Source: Gammaproteobacteria bacterium (GTDB lineage: Bacteria > Pseudomonadota > Gammaproteobacteria > Pseudomonadales > Azotimanducaceae). Taken from it: 64,000 bases of DNA. A program made the translations under genes and the position numbers. The notes under the pieces were generated by a model, which saw nothing but the letters and a program-made list of their open reading frames with translations, had not been told where the DNA came from and did not search any database. Shown piece after piece: positions 37,792 through 48,379 of the stretch (the first letter of the stretch is position 1; each line of letters starts with the position of its first letter). The stretch covers positions 1 to 64,000 of the forward strand of contig JAPOVK010000002.1 in NCBI GenBank assembly GCA_026708185.1, given 5' to 3'.

Positions 37792-38172
37792 ATGGCAAGC
37801 AGACGCGTCTATCTGAGCTTCGATTTCGACCACGACGATGAGTTGCGCGGCAGCTTCCTGGCGCAGGCTCGTTGCCACTCGCCACATGAAATAGTCGACT
37901 GCTCGCTGCCGGCCGCCGTCGACGGCCGGTGGACGCGAGAAGCGCGCAGGCGGATCGCGCAAGCCGAGATCGTCGTCTTCATCTGCGGCGAGAACACACA
38001 CACCGCCAACGGCGTAGAGGTCGAGATGACCCTCGCACAGCAACTCCAGAAGTCCTATTTCCTGCTTAAGGGGCGACGGCACCGCACCTGCTCGAGACCT
38101 CGAAGCGCCCGCCGCTCTGACGTCATCCACCGTTGGTCGTGGCGGCGCATCAACGCGCTGCTCGAACCATGA
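37792..38172 (+). CDS. Second TIR-like (DUF1863-type) protein
   Basis: 126 residues. The core reads VYLSFDFDHDDELRGSFLAQ, VDGRWTREARRRIAQAEIVV, FICGENTHTANGVEVEMTLA and SYFLLKGRR, a recognised variant of the ThsB-like TIR group in which the strand-helix begins with F-D-x-D-x-D. Glu76 or Glu78 could be the active-site Glu. The last ~30 residues are Arg-rich and could be affected by a frameshift, since the family usually continues with a hydrophobic segment. No clear ribosome site. It follows the TIR/membrane pair by about 100 bases in the same direction. Confidence 0.7.
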   Translation: MASRRVYLSFDFDHDDELRGSFLAQARCHSPHEIVDCSLPAAVDGRWTREARRRIAQAEIVVFICGENTHTANGVEVEMTLAQQLQKSYFLLKGRRHRTCSRPRSARRSDVIHRWSWRRINALLEP

Positions 38173-38586
38173 ATGGTTCTTGCACCACCCGGCCGAGGCG
38201 AGCGACAAGAGTCAACTACCCGGAACACACCTACGTTGGCTGGTGTTCGTGCCGCGGCAAGCGCGGCTTGGGGATACTGATCGCGCCGAAGAGGAGAACA
38301 CTACGAAATGAGAACTCACGGACGACTGGCGGCATCCTGCCGAGTGGGGCGGCACCCATGGCTGGTTCTGTTTGCCTTGGTAGTTCCACATTGGGCTCGC
38401 TATGGAGCTGTGACGGCGCTCGCATCGATTCTTGGTGCACCGGCCTTTGCCGACAACATCGGCAACACCCCCGAAGCCGCTACCTCCGATCGGGCGGATC
38501 TCCTACAGAACTTTCAGCCGTTGCCCGTAGCGGCTCGGGCCGGGCCTGCCCGATGCTGCGACTCCACGCATGCCGGACGCAGCACG

Positions 38587-39561
38587 ATGGCGGAGGCCGT
38601 CAGCCACGACCAGAGCTTCAAGTACCTGATCGTCTCGTCCCGCGAGACGCGTCGACCTATCCGCGCGACTCGCTGGCGCTCTTCGCGCCCGTCGAGGCGC
38701 CGCGGCCGGCGGACGACGTGCGAATCGTGCCGGTTCGCCAGGAGCAGCTCAAGGACAATCTCGGCGGCCGCTACCGGGCGCTCGACGCACCTGCTCGTGG
38801 AATGGGCCGACGGCCGCCGCGAAGCCGTCGTGTTCGCGCTGGAGGAGGAGTCGGACTGGCGGCGGTTCTCGCCGCGCGGCCTGCCCCGCTACTGCCTTGA
38901 CCTGTTGATGCGAGGGGTTCCCCCGCGCGCTCCCCGGCTGAAGGCTCTCCGAGATGCTCGGGACCGACCGCGTGGTGCCCGTGACGATCTTCCTGCGCGC
39001 CGCCGGGCGCGCGCCGAGGTCGCTGGTCCTCGGCACCGAACGGCACCGCTACCTGGTCTTCGAGTACGTCGCCTGCAGCTCGCCGAGATGCCGGCGGCGC
39101 AGTGGCTGGACAGCGGCAACCTGGTGGCGCGCCTCAATCTGCCGAACATGGACGGCGGGGCGGTCGACCGGGTCGACGTCTACGCCAGCGCGGTGCGCGG
39201 CCTGCTCGAGCTGGAGGCGGACGGCGCCAGGCAGGCGAAGTACCTGGACTTCATCGACATCTACGCCCGGCTGACGGAGAATGAAGAGCATCGCTACCGG
39301 CGGTGGTACCCCGAGGAGGCCGACATCGTGACAGGATTCCTACAGCGGGCCCGCGACGAGGGCATCGAGCAGGGCATGCGCGAAGGGCGCGCCGAGGGCG
39401 AGCGCGCGGTGCTGGCACGCCTGCTCCGGCGGCGCTTCGGGCCGCTGCGAGGCGAAACGGCCGAGCGGCTGCGGCGGGCCACCGAGGCGGATTTGGAGGC
39501 GTGGGCCGACAACGTGCTGGACGCGGGCACCCTCGACGAGGTCTTCGGCACCGCTCGCTAG
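38587..39561 (+). pseudogene. Rpn-family/DUF4351 nuclease, multiply frameshifted
   Basis: Starts AEAVSHDQSFKYLIV, then jumps frame to YPRDSLALFAPVEAP and DDVRIVPVRQEQLKDNLGGR, back to LLVEWADGRREAVVFALEEE, to LGTDRVVPVTIFLRAAGRAP, and finally AEMPAAQWLDSGNLVARLNL to the stop. The joined product is about 320 residues with a PD-(D/E)XK-like core, the tail YPEEADIVTGFLQRARDEG, and a DUF4351-type C-terminus (RRRFGPLRGETAERLRRATE). At least four frameshifts make it a pseudogene. A shorter copy with the same flanks sits at 51.3 kb. Confidence 0.8.
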
Positions 39562-39588
39562 CAGACCGCATACGGGGGAGCGGGGTGC

Positions 39589-39606
39589 GCGGACGTCCCC
39601 GTCCGC
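39589..39606. repeat. Hairpin GCGGACG-TCCC-CGTCCGC after the second Rpn copy
   Basis: Perfect 7-bp arms with a 4-base loop, 28 bases beyond the Rpn stop, the same arm sequence as at 18791. The shared 3' flank (CGGGGTGCGCGGACG) continues for about 70 bases and also appears after the copy at 51.3 kb. Confidence 0.55.
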
Positions 39607-39651
39607 ATTCCACCGTTGCACAGGAGTCGGGACGCGCCGGAGAACGCTGAG

Positions 39652-39855
39652 CTACGTGTGTAGCGATGTGGCGCGGGGGTGACGGTCACTTCTGCCCACT
39701 GGTGGAACGGTAAGGATCAGTTTTTGGGCGGGATGACCTGACCCTCCGCGGTGCGAGAACCGGTGTACCACGCCTTTGTCGTGCCTAGCGAGCGGTCGGT
39801 AGCCGAAGCGCTCCAGCGTGTCGCGGACGAAGGCAGACGTCTCGGTCCCGGACAT
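39652..39855 (-). pseudogene. Possible relic of an integrase-core transposase N-terminus
   Basis: About 67 codons with TSAFVRDTLERFGYRPLARH and DKGVVHRFSHR. This resembles the N-terminus of a widespread DDE/integrase-core transposase group, in which FGY-x-x-L-x-x-x-x-KGVVRRY is followed by a TG-SRAQ helix. The rest of the protein is absent, so at most a fossil remains. Similarity is judged by eye only. Confidence 0.3.
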
Positions 39856-40056
39856 CGAAGTCGACGGCCTCCCGAATCGCCGAGGCGCTCCTCAGCTACT
39901 CCTTGGGCACGGGACGATCCGCGCTGGGTCGCCGGCCTGGCGCCTCCTCTGGGGCGAAGAACGTGAGGCGTCGCGCGGGTGGTCGACGACGGGCGCCCGG
40001 AGCCGGTTCGGTGCAAGCCAGCCGTAGTGGCGATCCGGACCTCGGGAGCGGAGTCG

Positions 40057-41352
<1,296 letters not shown>

Positions 41353-41354
41353 GT

Positions 41355-41370
41355 ATGCCGATTATGGCAT
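41355..41370. promoter_or_regulatory. Inverted repeat ATGCC-N6-GGCAT at the activator start
   Basis: Perfect 5-bp arms (41355-41359 and 41366-41370) lying 2 bases upstream of the activator start codon, over its ribosome-binding region. It could be an operator for autoregulation, or chance; there is only one copy nearby. Confidence 0.3.
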
Positions 41371-41469
41371 GAACGCGCGGATGGCGCTGCCGAAAGTGTC
41401 AGTCCGCGAGTCTGTTGAATGGCGGCTACTGTGGTAGTAAGCAATTGAAAGTAAAAGAAACTGAGGTAG

Positions 41470-41485
41470 TGGCACGGGATGTGCC
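41470..41485 (+). promoter_or_regulatory. Sigma-54 (-24/-12) promoter for the oxidase gene
   Basis: TGGCACGGGATGTGCC: GG at 41471-41472 and GC at 41483-41484 with exactly 10 bases between, matching the TGGCAC-N5-TTGC consensus except one base of the -12 element. Transcription would begin near 41496, upstream of the ATG at 41525 and downstream of the in-frame ATGs at 41486 and 41492, which are therefore ruled out as starts. The gene for a sigma-54 activator is adjacent and divergent, which strengthens the call. Confidence 0.75.
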
Positions 41486-41524
41486 TTGGGCATGGCAGAT
41501 CGGAACGACAGAGGACGGCTGGCC

Positions 41525-43240
41525 ATGGTCGAAGTTGCACAGGCTCCCTACCAGGAGCGGCTCCACGTCGCCGAGCCCCGGGGCTGGCTGTCGCGCTACT
41601 GGTTCAGCCAGGACCACAAGGTGATCGCGATTCAGTACGGCGTGACCGCCATCGCGGTGGGACTGTTCGCGGTTGTCCTGTCGGGGCTCATGCGGTTGCA
41701 GCTTGGGTTTCCCGGGGCATTCGACTTCATCGTGCCCGAGAACTACTACCAGTTCGTCACGGTGCACGGGATGATCATGATCGTCTACCTGCTGACGGCA
41801 CTCCTTCTCGGGGGCTTCGGCAACTACCTCGTGCCGCTCATGCTTGGCGCCCGCGACATGGTGTTCCCGTCTCTGAACATGCTGAGCTACCACACCTACC
41901 TGCTCTCGGTCGTCCTGTTGTTCGCGAGCTACCTGGTTCCGGGCGGGCCGACGGGGGCCGGGTGGACGATGTACCCGCCGGCGGCCGTCACGCCCGGTAC
42001 GCCGGGCTCGGGAGCCGGCATCCTCATGATGCTGGCCTCGCTGGCCGTGTTCGTGGTCGCGTTCACGATGGGCGGACTGAACTACGTGACGACCGTCCTG
42101 CAGGCGCGGACGCGCGGCATGACGCTGATGCGGATGCCGCTCACCGTGTGGGGGATTCTGCTTGCGACCGTTCTCGGGCTGTTCGCATTCCCTGCGCTGC
42201 TCGTGGCGGGGGTCATGATGGCGCTCGACGCCAGCATCGGGACGAGCTTCTTCATGCCGGCCACGGTGGCCCACGGCGGCGGAGGGAGCCCGCTGTTGTT
42301 CCAGCACCTGTTCTGGTTCTTCGGCCATCCAGAGGTCTACATCGTCGCGCTTCCGACCTTCGGGATCGTCTCCGACGTCCTCTCCGTTCACGCGCGGCGA
42401 GCCATCTTCGGCTACCGGATGATGGTGTGGGCGACGGTGGCGATCGCGGTGCTCAGCTTCCTGGTCTGGGCGCACCACATGTACGTGAGCGGCATGCACC
42501 CCTACTTCGGCTTCTTCTTCGCGGTGTCCACGCTGATCATCGCCGTCCCGACGGCGATCAAGGTGTACAACTGGACGCTGACGCTCTGGCGGGCGGACAT
42601 CCGCTTCACGCTGCCCATGCTGTTCAGTCTGGCGTTCGTGATCACGTTCGTGGTTGGCGGCCTGTCGGGACTGTTCCTGGGGAATGTGATCGTGGACGTG
42701 CCGCTGTCCGACACCTACTTCGTGGTGGCCCACTTCCACATGGTGATGGGCGTGGCGCCTGTGCTGGCGATCATGGGCGGGATCTACCACTGGTTTCCGC
42801 TGATGACCGGGAGGCTTCTCGATGACCGCCTGGGGCATGTGCACTTCTGGGTGACCTTCCTCGGCACCTACGCGATCTTCTTCCCGATGCATTACCTGGG
42901 GTTGATGGGCGTGCCGCGTCGGTACTACGCCTACCCGGACTACGCGTTCATTCCAGACAGCGTTGCGACGCTGAACCAGTGGATCTCGGTCCTGGCCATC
43001 GCCGTTGCGCTGGCGCAGGTGGTCTTCCTCTGGAACCTCGCCTGGAGCTGGCGCCGGGGTCGTCGCTGCGAGCACAACCCATGGCGGGCGGCGAGCCTGG
43101 AGTGGCAGGTGCCGGATGTACCGCCCCGACACGGGAACTGGCGCGAGCGACTGCCCGTGGTGCGCCGGTGGGCGTACGACTACGCCGTGCCGGGGGCGAG
43201 AGAGGATTTCGTGGCGCAGACGCAGGCGAGGCCCCGGTAG
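41525..43240 (+). CDS. ctaD: Cytochrome c oxidase subunit I (A-type haem-copper oxidase)
   Basis: 571 residues from ATG 41525, chosen because the sigma-54 promoter lies downstream of the earlier in-frame ATGs. Twelve or more membrane helices. Haem and copper ligands are visible: VTVHGMIMIVYL (low-spin haem His), FFGHPEVYIVALP (Cu-B His cross-linked to Tyr, with the D-channel Glu), WAHHMYVSGM (Cu-B His pair) and VAHFHMVMG (both haem His residues). GGFGNYLVPLMLGARDMVFP is the D-channel entry. The GHPEVY Glu makes it type A1. It reduces O2 to water and pumps protons in the inner membrane. No subunit II, III or assembly gene is adjacent, so it must use subunits encoded elsewhere. Regulation by the divergent activator is likely. 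Confidence 0.93.
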   Translation: MVEVAQAPYQERLHVAEPRGWLSRYWFSQDHKVIAIQYGVTAIAVGLFAVVLSGLMRLQLGFPGAFDFIVPENYYQFVTVHGMIMIVYLLTALLLGGFGNYLVPLMLGARDMVFPSLNMLSYHTYLLSVVLLFASYLVPGGPTGAGWTMYPPAAVTPGTPGSGAGILMMLASLAVFVVAFTMGGLNYVTTVLQARTRGMTLMRMPLTVWGILLATVLGLFAFPALLVAGVMMALDASIGTSFFMPATVAHGGGGSPLLFQHLFWFFGHPEVYIVALPTFGIVSDVLSVHARRAIFGYRMMVWATVAIAVLSFLVWAHHMYVSGMHPYFGFFFAVSTLIIAVPTAIKVYNWTLTLWRADIRFTLPMLFSLAFVITFVVGGLSGLFLGNVIVDVPLSDTYFVVAHFHMVMGVAPVLAIMGGIYHWFPLMTGRLLDDRLGHVHFWVTFLGTYAIFFPMHYLGLMGVPRRYYAYPDYAFIPDSVATLNQWISVLAIAVALAQVVFLWNLAWSWRRGRRCEHNPWRAASLEWQVPDVPPRHGNWRERLPVVRRWAYDYAVPGAREDFVAQTQARPR

Positions 43241-43337
43241 GCCATTGCGGCCGAGTCCAAGGTAGCCGTGACGCCGTCACCGGTCGGTTACCTCGCCGAC
43301 AATAGTGTTCCCTGAACTTCGGCTCTCGGACCCCCAC

Positions 43338-45728
43338 ATGAAGCTCGCACCGCATGCCTTCGGTTGTCTGGCGCTATGCGCGGTGGCCGCGTGGACCGGT
43401 CAGGCGCACGCGGACACCGGCGAGTTGCTGGTGACGGTTGCCAGCGTGGAGAACCGGCCGCTGGCGGGTAGCACGGTCACGGTCGAGCCCCGAACAGGGG
43501 AGAAGCGGAAGGCCGCCGCCGACGCCGCGGGACGCGTCGTGGTCCGCGACCTCCCGACGGGCCTGTACCGCGTCGCGGCCGAAATGCAGGGCTTCAGCCC
43601 GGCGGCGGACCCGGCCGTCCGCGTCGTCCGCGGCAAGACCGTCCCGGTCTATCTCGTACTGCCCCGCAGCCAAGACGAGGCCGTCGAAGAGGTGGTGGTC
43701 GTGGCCGACGCGGTCCGACGTGACGCCCACGGCGGCGTCGGCTCGTCCTACCTGGACCGTGAGCACCTGCGCACGGCGACCGGCAGCGGCGCCGACGTCC
43801 TGCGCGCCCTCGACGGCCTGCCCGGGCTCCACTCCACGGGCGAGTTCGCGAGCTTCACCGTTCGCGGACGCGGCCCCCGCGACAACCTGATCCTCGTCGA
43901 CGGCTTCCCGTACGACAAGGTCGTGCACTTCGACGAGTCCCTCGGCGAACAGGAGGACATCGAGGGCGGCGGGCGGTTCTCGATCTTCGCGCCCAACCTA
44001 GTCGAGGGTGTGGAGTTCTCGCCCGGGGGCTGGAGCGCAGCGTACGGGGGGCGCAACGGCTCGCTCCTGAAGCTTGGCGTTGCCAAGGGCAATCCAAGCC
44101 CGACAGCCAGTGTCAGGCTCGACATGGCCGGACTGGAACTGGTCTACGACGGCCCTAGCGGCTTCCACGAGGACACGTCGGTCATCGCATCCGCGCGGCG
44201 CTTCGACTTCGGTCGACTGTTCGAGATCGTCGGCGAGAGGGACATCGGCAGCCCGGTGATGACCGACCTGATCCTCAAGACGCACACGCGGATCGATCCC
44301 GCCAATGCGCTCGACGTCCTGCTGCTGTACACGCCGGAGCGGTCGGACCGAACCGTTGGCCACGTGGTCCACTCCGAGAACCTGGAGGACCGGGAACTCC
44401 TGCACACGTCGCAGGACAGCGTGCTCCTCGGCGTCACGTGGACCCGGATGTTCGGCGAGGACGGGACGCTTGAGAACCGCCTCTACTTCCGGGACACCGA
44501 CAAGACGAGCCGCGAGGGCGAGGCGTACCCGTTCTCGAATCCGGTGCCACTGCCGGCGAGCGAGGTGCCTGTGCGCGAGGACATCCTCAAGCTCACCGAG
44601 GTCGAAGCGGAGACCGGCTTCCGAAGCGACCTGTCGATGGGCAACCGGTGGGGACAGTTCGGCACGGGGCTGCGCGTCGCGGACCTCGACCTCGCGTTCG
44701 CCACCGTCCTCGACGGCCCCTGGATCCGCTACGTCCACGACGCCCGCGACTTCCACAGCGATCCCGCCGACCGCTTCGTCGTGCTGACGCCCGATGACAC
44801 CGACTCCGCGTTCAAGCGGCGCGAGCGCCAGTATGCTGCCTACGCCGAGCAGGTGTTCGGCGGGGACCGCTGGGACTTCCGCGCCGGCGTCCGCTACGAG
44901 CACGATGGATTCTCCGGCCGGGGCCACGTCTCGCCCCGCCTGTCGGCGAACTACCGGCTCTCGCCGAGCACGAGGCTCGCGGCCACCGCGGGCACCTCCT
45001 ACCAGTCGCCACGCTTTCTCGAGCGCGCGGCGGATCCGGACAACTTCGGCCTGCGCAGCGAGCGCGTGGACCATCTGAGCCTCGGCGTCGAGCGGCGGCT
45101 CGGCGACAACTGGAACGTCCTCGTCGAGGCGTACCGCCAGCGGCTCGCCGACCTGGTCACCGAGGGCGACGCGGTCACCGGCGTCGCGACCAACGCCGGC
45201 GAAGGCAGGTCCTTCGGCGTGGACGTCGTCGCCAACCGGCGCTTCGGCAACGGCTGGTCGGCGAACGCCGTCTACTCCTTCAACGACTCGACGCGCGACG
45301 ACCGGGACGGTCTCGGCGACTACCCACCCGACTACAACCACCGGCACATCGTCAGCGTCGGCGCGCGCTGGGAAATAACGCAGCGCTGGCAGGCGGGGTT
45401 CCGGTGGAAGTACGCGACCGGACGTCCGCGCGACGAGTACGTCGTGCACGAGGACGTGCTGGCCGGCATCGGGGGGCCTCTCCGGTACTCGCAGGAGTTC
45501 GTGTCCAACAACACGGCGCGCTGGGACGACTTCCACACGCTCAACGTGCGTTTGGACTACCGACGTCCGGTAGGCCCGGTGGACCTGGTCGCGTTCCTCG
45601 ACATCCTGAACGTCTACGGCGGCTCGGCGACGGACGAGCTGGAGTTCAATCCGGCCACCGGAACGATCGCGGCAGACGACGGCGACGTCTTCCCGCTGAT
45701 CGGCATCCGGTTTGAGAAGACTTGGTAA
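43338..45728 (+). CDS. TonB-dependent outer-membrane receptor with carboxypeptidase-regulatory-like domain
   Basis: 796 residues from ATG 43338, which gives the signal peptide LAPHAFGCLALCAVAAWTGQ ending AHA. A ~90-residue CarboxypepD_reg-like beta domain (LVTVASVENRPLAGSTVTVE) comes first, then EEVVVVAD as candidate TonB box, a plug domain (VLRALDGLPGLHSTGEFASF, ILVDGFPYDKV) and a 22-strand-type barrel ending GIRFEKTW with a terminal aromatic. The family imports scarce nutrients across the outer membrane using TonB energy. The substrate cannot be told: no haem- or cobalamin-specific neighbour is present. A two-component pair follows after 71 bases and could respond to the same cue. Confidence 0.9.
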   Translation: MKLAPHAFGCLALCAVAAWTGQAHADTGELLVTVASVENRPLAGSTVTVEPRTGEKRKAAADAAGRVVVRDLPTGLYRVAAEMQGFSPAADPAVRVVRGKTVPVYLVLPRSQDEAVEEVVVVADAVRRDAHGGVGSSYLDREHLRTATGSGADVLRALDGLPGLHSTGEFASFTVRGRGPRDNLILVDGFPYDKVVHFDESLGEQEDIEGGGRFSIFAPNLVEGVEFSPGGWSAAYGGRNGSLLKLGVAKGNPSPTASVRLDMAGLELVYDGPSGFHEDTSVIASARRFDFGRLFEIVGERDIGSPVMTDLILKTHTRIDPANALDVLLLYTPERSDRTVGHVVHSENLEDRELLHTSQDSVLLGVTWTRMFGEDGTLENRLYFRDTDKTSREGEAYPFSNPVPLPASEVPVREDILKLTEVEAETGFRSDLSMGNRWGQFGTGLRVADLDLAFATVLDGPWIRYVHDARDFHSDPADRFVVLTPDDTDSAFKRRERQYAAYAEQVFGGDRWDFRAGVRYEHDGFSGRGHVSPRLSANYRLSPSTRLAATAGTSYQSPRFLERAADPDNFGLRSERVDHLSLGVERRLGDNWNVLVEAYRQRLADLVTEGDAVTGVATNAGEGRSFGVDVVANRRFGNGWSANAVYSFNDSTRDDRDGLGDYPPDYNHRHIVSVGARWEITQRWQAGFRWKYATGRPRDEYVVHEDVLAGIGGPLRYSQEFVSNNTARWDDFHTLNVRLDYRRPVGPVDLVAFLDILNVYGGSATDELEFNPATGTIAADDGDVFPLIGIRFEKTW

Positions 45729-45799
45729 CGGCCATCGCGATTCCCCCACGGGGCATGCGGGCGCACAATGACACGGTCGGATACACGGCCTGAATCCGC

Positions 45800-46480
45800 A
45801 TGAGGATCCAGACCTTGCTGGTCGAAGACAGCCTTTCGCTGGCCGACACCGTGGTCGCCTACCTTGCGCTCGAAGCAATCGATTGCGACCACGCGGCGAG
45901 CGGTCCCGCCGGTCTGCGGCTGGCGCAGAGCAACACCTACCACGCGATTCTGCTCGACATCAGTCTGCCCGGAATGAATGGCCTCGACGTTTGCGCAGCC
46001 TTGCGCCGCGAAGGCGTCGATGTGCCGGTCCTCATGCTCACCGCCCGCGACACCTTGGCCGACAAGCTGGCCGGGTTCGACGCCGGCACCGATGACTACC
46101 TCGTCAAGCCGTTCCAGCTCGAGGAGCTCGTCGCCCGCATCCGGGCCTTGGCCCATCGGCGCAGTGGCCGGGCGAAGCGGCTGCAGGTCGGCGAACTTGA
46201 GCTTGACCTCTCCGCGCGGACCGTGGTCCGCGCCGGCCGCGTGATCGAGCTTGCCCCCGCCGGATGGACCCTGCTCGAGGTCCTCATGCGCAACTCGCCC
46301 CACGTCGTCAGCCGGGCCGAGCTCGAGGAAGCGCTCTGGGGCGGCGCCGACCTGCCGGACAGCGACGCGCTCAAGGTCCACCTCTACCGGCTCCGCCAGA
46401 AGGTCGACAGGCCGTTCGCGTTCGCGATGATCCGAACGGTCGCCAACCACGGCGTGGCGATCCGGGGTCCCGATGGGTAG
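45800..46480 (+). CDS. OmpR/QseB-type response regulator
   Basis: 226 residues: receiver domain with acidic pocket (LLVEDSLS), phospho-acceptor Asp51 in AILLDISLPGMNG, Thr in MLTARDT and Lys in YLVKPF; then a winged-helix DNA-binding domain (LAPAGWTLLEVLMRNSPHVV, DSDALKVHLYRLRQKV). The kinase gene overlaps its end by 8 bases, so the two form one operon. Closest in layout to QseB/TctD-type regulators. Targets unknown; the receptor gene just upstream is a candidate. Confidence 0.93.
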   Translation: MRIQTLLVEDSLSLADTVVAYLALEAIDCDHAASGPAGLRLAQSNTYHAILLDISLPGMNGLDVCAALRREGVDVPVLMLTARDTLADKLAGFDAGTDDYLVKPFQLEELVARIRALAHRRSGRAKRLQVGELELDLSARTVVRAGRVIELAPAGWTLLEVLMRNSPHVVSRAELEEALWGGADLPDSDALKVHLYRLRQKVDRPFAFAMIRTVANHGVAIRGPDG

Positions 46481-47801
46481 CGGGGACACCGCGTCACGCA
46501 GCATGCGTCGCCACCTGCTCTGGTGGATCTGCGGCAGCGGCGTGATGCTGGTGCTCTGCTACACGGTGCTGCTGGAGCTGTACCTGGACGTCGGCGTGAG
46601 GCTACGCGCCGGTAACGACCTCGCGCGGATGGGGGCCGACTATGCCGCGCGTTACGCGGCCGATCCGGCCGCAGCGCTGCCGACGGGCCCGGACGTCGCA
46701 GCCTATCGGGTGGCCGCCGACGTGCCCGAAGCGGTCCGCGGGATCTTTCCCGCCGACGCGTACCGGCACGGCGAGGTCGCCACGGCCCACCCCGACGGCA
46801 CCGGGTGGGAGCCGGCCTTGGGCGCCATCCTGCCCGCCTGCCGGATGGCGCCGTGCGAAACGGTCTTCCTCTACAGCCATCGGCTCGACGAGCGGGAATG
46901 GCTGTATCTCGTGCGGGGCCTCGCCGTCAGTCCGGCGCAGCATGCGGAACACGACCGCGTCGAGAACGCCGCGCGGGCGCTGGGCGCGTTGCTGGCCGCC
47001 GCGCTGGCGGTGTTCACCTTCCTGCTCGTCAACCGCACACGCCAGCCGGTGGAGGCGCTTGCGCGCTGGGCCGATGACCTCGACCCGGAGGGGCTGCGGA
47101 ATCCGCCCGACTTCCGGTTCCGGGAACTCAATGCGGTGGCAGCGCGACTCCGCAGCGCGTTCGTGCGACTGTCGGAGCACGTCGCGGAGGAGCAGCGCTT
47201 CCTGCGCCACGCGAGCCACGAGTTGCGCGCGCCGCTGGCCGTGATCTCGGGCAATCTCGAAATCCTGGAGAAGATCAGCCGGCCGGAGGGACGCGACGAG
47301 CCCCAGGGGGAGGCTCTTGCCAGGTTGAGCGCGGCGACGCTCGACATGCGGCAGTTGACCGAGACGCTCCTCTGGCTGCATCGGTCCTCCGAACGCCCGC
47401 TGACACCGGAAACTGTCGACCTGAACGCGCTTGTCCACAGGCTCGTCGAGGAGAACCGCTATCTGCTGCGCGGCAAGGCGGTGGAGGTGGAGGTCGGCGG
47501 CGACGCTTCGCGTATCGAGGCTCCAGCCACGCCCTGCCGGATCGTGGTCGCCAACGTTGTCCGCAACGCCTTCCAGTACACCGACACGGGCCGGATCGGC
47601 ATACGGGTCGGCACCGCGAATATCACCATCCAGAACAAGAACGTGTCGCGCGTCGACGACTGGATGCCCGGCTCTGCCGGGGACTACGGTTTCGGGCTCG
47701 GCCTGGAGCTGGTGGAGCGCATCTGCGCGCGGCTCGACTGGACGTTCACGTGGACCCCCTCCGGCACCGGCTGGTCCACAACGGTGCGGTTCCGCCGCTG
47801 A
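46473..47801 (+). CDS. Sensor histidine kinase, partner of the preceding regulator
   Basis: 442 residues. Two membrane helices (HLLWWICGSGVMLVLCYTVL and ALGALLAAALAVFTFLLVNR) flank a periplasmic sensor domain of about 130 residues with the pair CRMAPCET, possibly a disulfide. A HAMP-like linker leads to the H-box RHASHELRAPLAVISG, then VVANVVRNAFQYTD (N-box) and YGFGLGLELVERIC (G-box). It autophosphorylates on His and passes the phosphate to the regulator encoded by the overlapping upstream gene. The signal is not evident from the sequence. Confidence 0.92.
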   Translation: MGSGDTASRSMRRHLLWWICGSGVMLVLCYTVLLELYLDVGVRLRAGNDLARMGADYAARYAADPAAALPTGPDVAAYRVAADVPEAVRGIFPADAYRHGEVATAHPDGTGWEPALGAILPACRMAPCETVFLYSHRLDEREWLYLVRGLAVSPAQHAEHDRVENAARALGALLAAALAVFTFLLVNRTRQPVEALARWADDLDPEGLRNPPDFRFRELNAVAARLRSAFVRLSEHVAEEQRFLRHASHELRAPLAVISGNLEILEKISRPEGRDEPQGEALARLSAATLDMRQLTETLLWLHRSSERPLTPETVDLNALVHRLVEENRYLLRGKAVEVEVGGDASRIEAPATPCRIVVANVVRNAFQYTDTGRIGIRVGTANITIQNKNVSRVDDWMPGSAGDYGFGLGLELVERICARLDWTFTWTPSGTGWSTTVRFRR

Positions 47802-48004
47802 AACCGGTGCCGACGCCGTTGCGCCGGTCAACGGCGCCATTGCCAGGAACAGACCGGTTCCCTACCGGCTGTCCGGTGCAGGCGGGAGGAGTTCGAGAGC
47901 GGCGGAACGCGGATGGCGGCGGAGGTCCTGAAGTCGGTCGACTGGTCCGGCTGTCGCCGTGCCGTAGGCGGATGACGTCGGTGTGCCGCCAGGCTACCGA
48001 CTTT

Positions 48005-48379
48005 CTACCATCCGTAACTCCTGAGGAGGGCCACCGCTTCCTCTACGGTCAACGCGAGCAACGCGACCCCCATCAGCACGGCCAATGCCAACAGTGCCCA
48101 AACCGTGCCATACCTGCGCTGTACCAGGACCAGCACGAAGCCGACGACGACCAGCGCGGCAATCCACACGATGAACTCGATGGCGACCCACTCCGGGACT
48201 TGCACCGTCAAACCCGCCGGGTTGGCCACGATTTCGGCGAACACCGCCCCCACGACGATGAGTGCGAGGGCCACGAGAATGAGCGGCGCGGCAAGCAGGA
48301 GCAGGCTCCGCCTGCGCCTCTCAAGCTGGTCGGCGCCGGATCCGAGCTGCACAGGCCGCTTTCGGGCCATTCCGGTCAC
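48005..48379 (-). CDS. Small polytopic membrane protein
   Basis: 124 residues with a basic N-terminus and three to four hydrophobic segments (SLLLLAAPLILVALALIVVG, FIVWIAALVVVGFVLVLVQR, WALLALAVLMGVALLALTVE). Family not recognised. It lies alone between two rightward signalling genes. The membrane pattern makes it more credible than the overlapping rightward frames. Confidence 0.55.
   Translation of the reverse strand: MTGMARKRPVQLGSGADQLERRRRSLLLLAAPLILVALALIVVGAVFAEIVANPAGLTVQVPEWVAIEFIVWIAALVVVGFVLVLVQRRYGTVWALLALAVLMGVALLALTVEEAVALLRSYGW

Noticed and set aside
41426-43132. 568-codon leftward frame opposite the oxidase gene
   Set aside because: His/Arg/Gln-rich low-complexity shadow of a well-defined oxidase gene.
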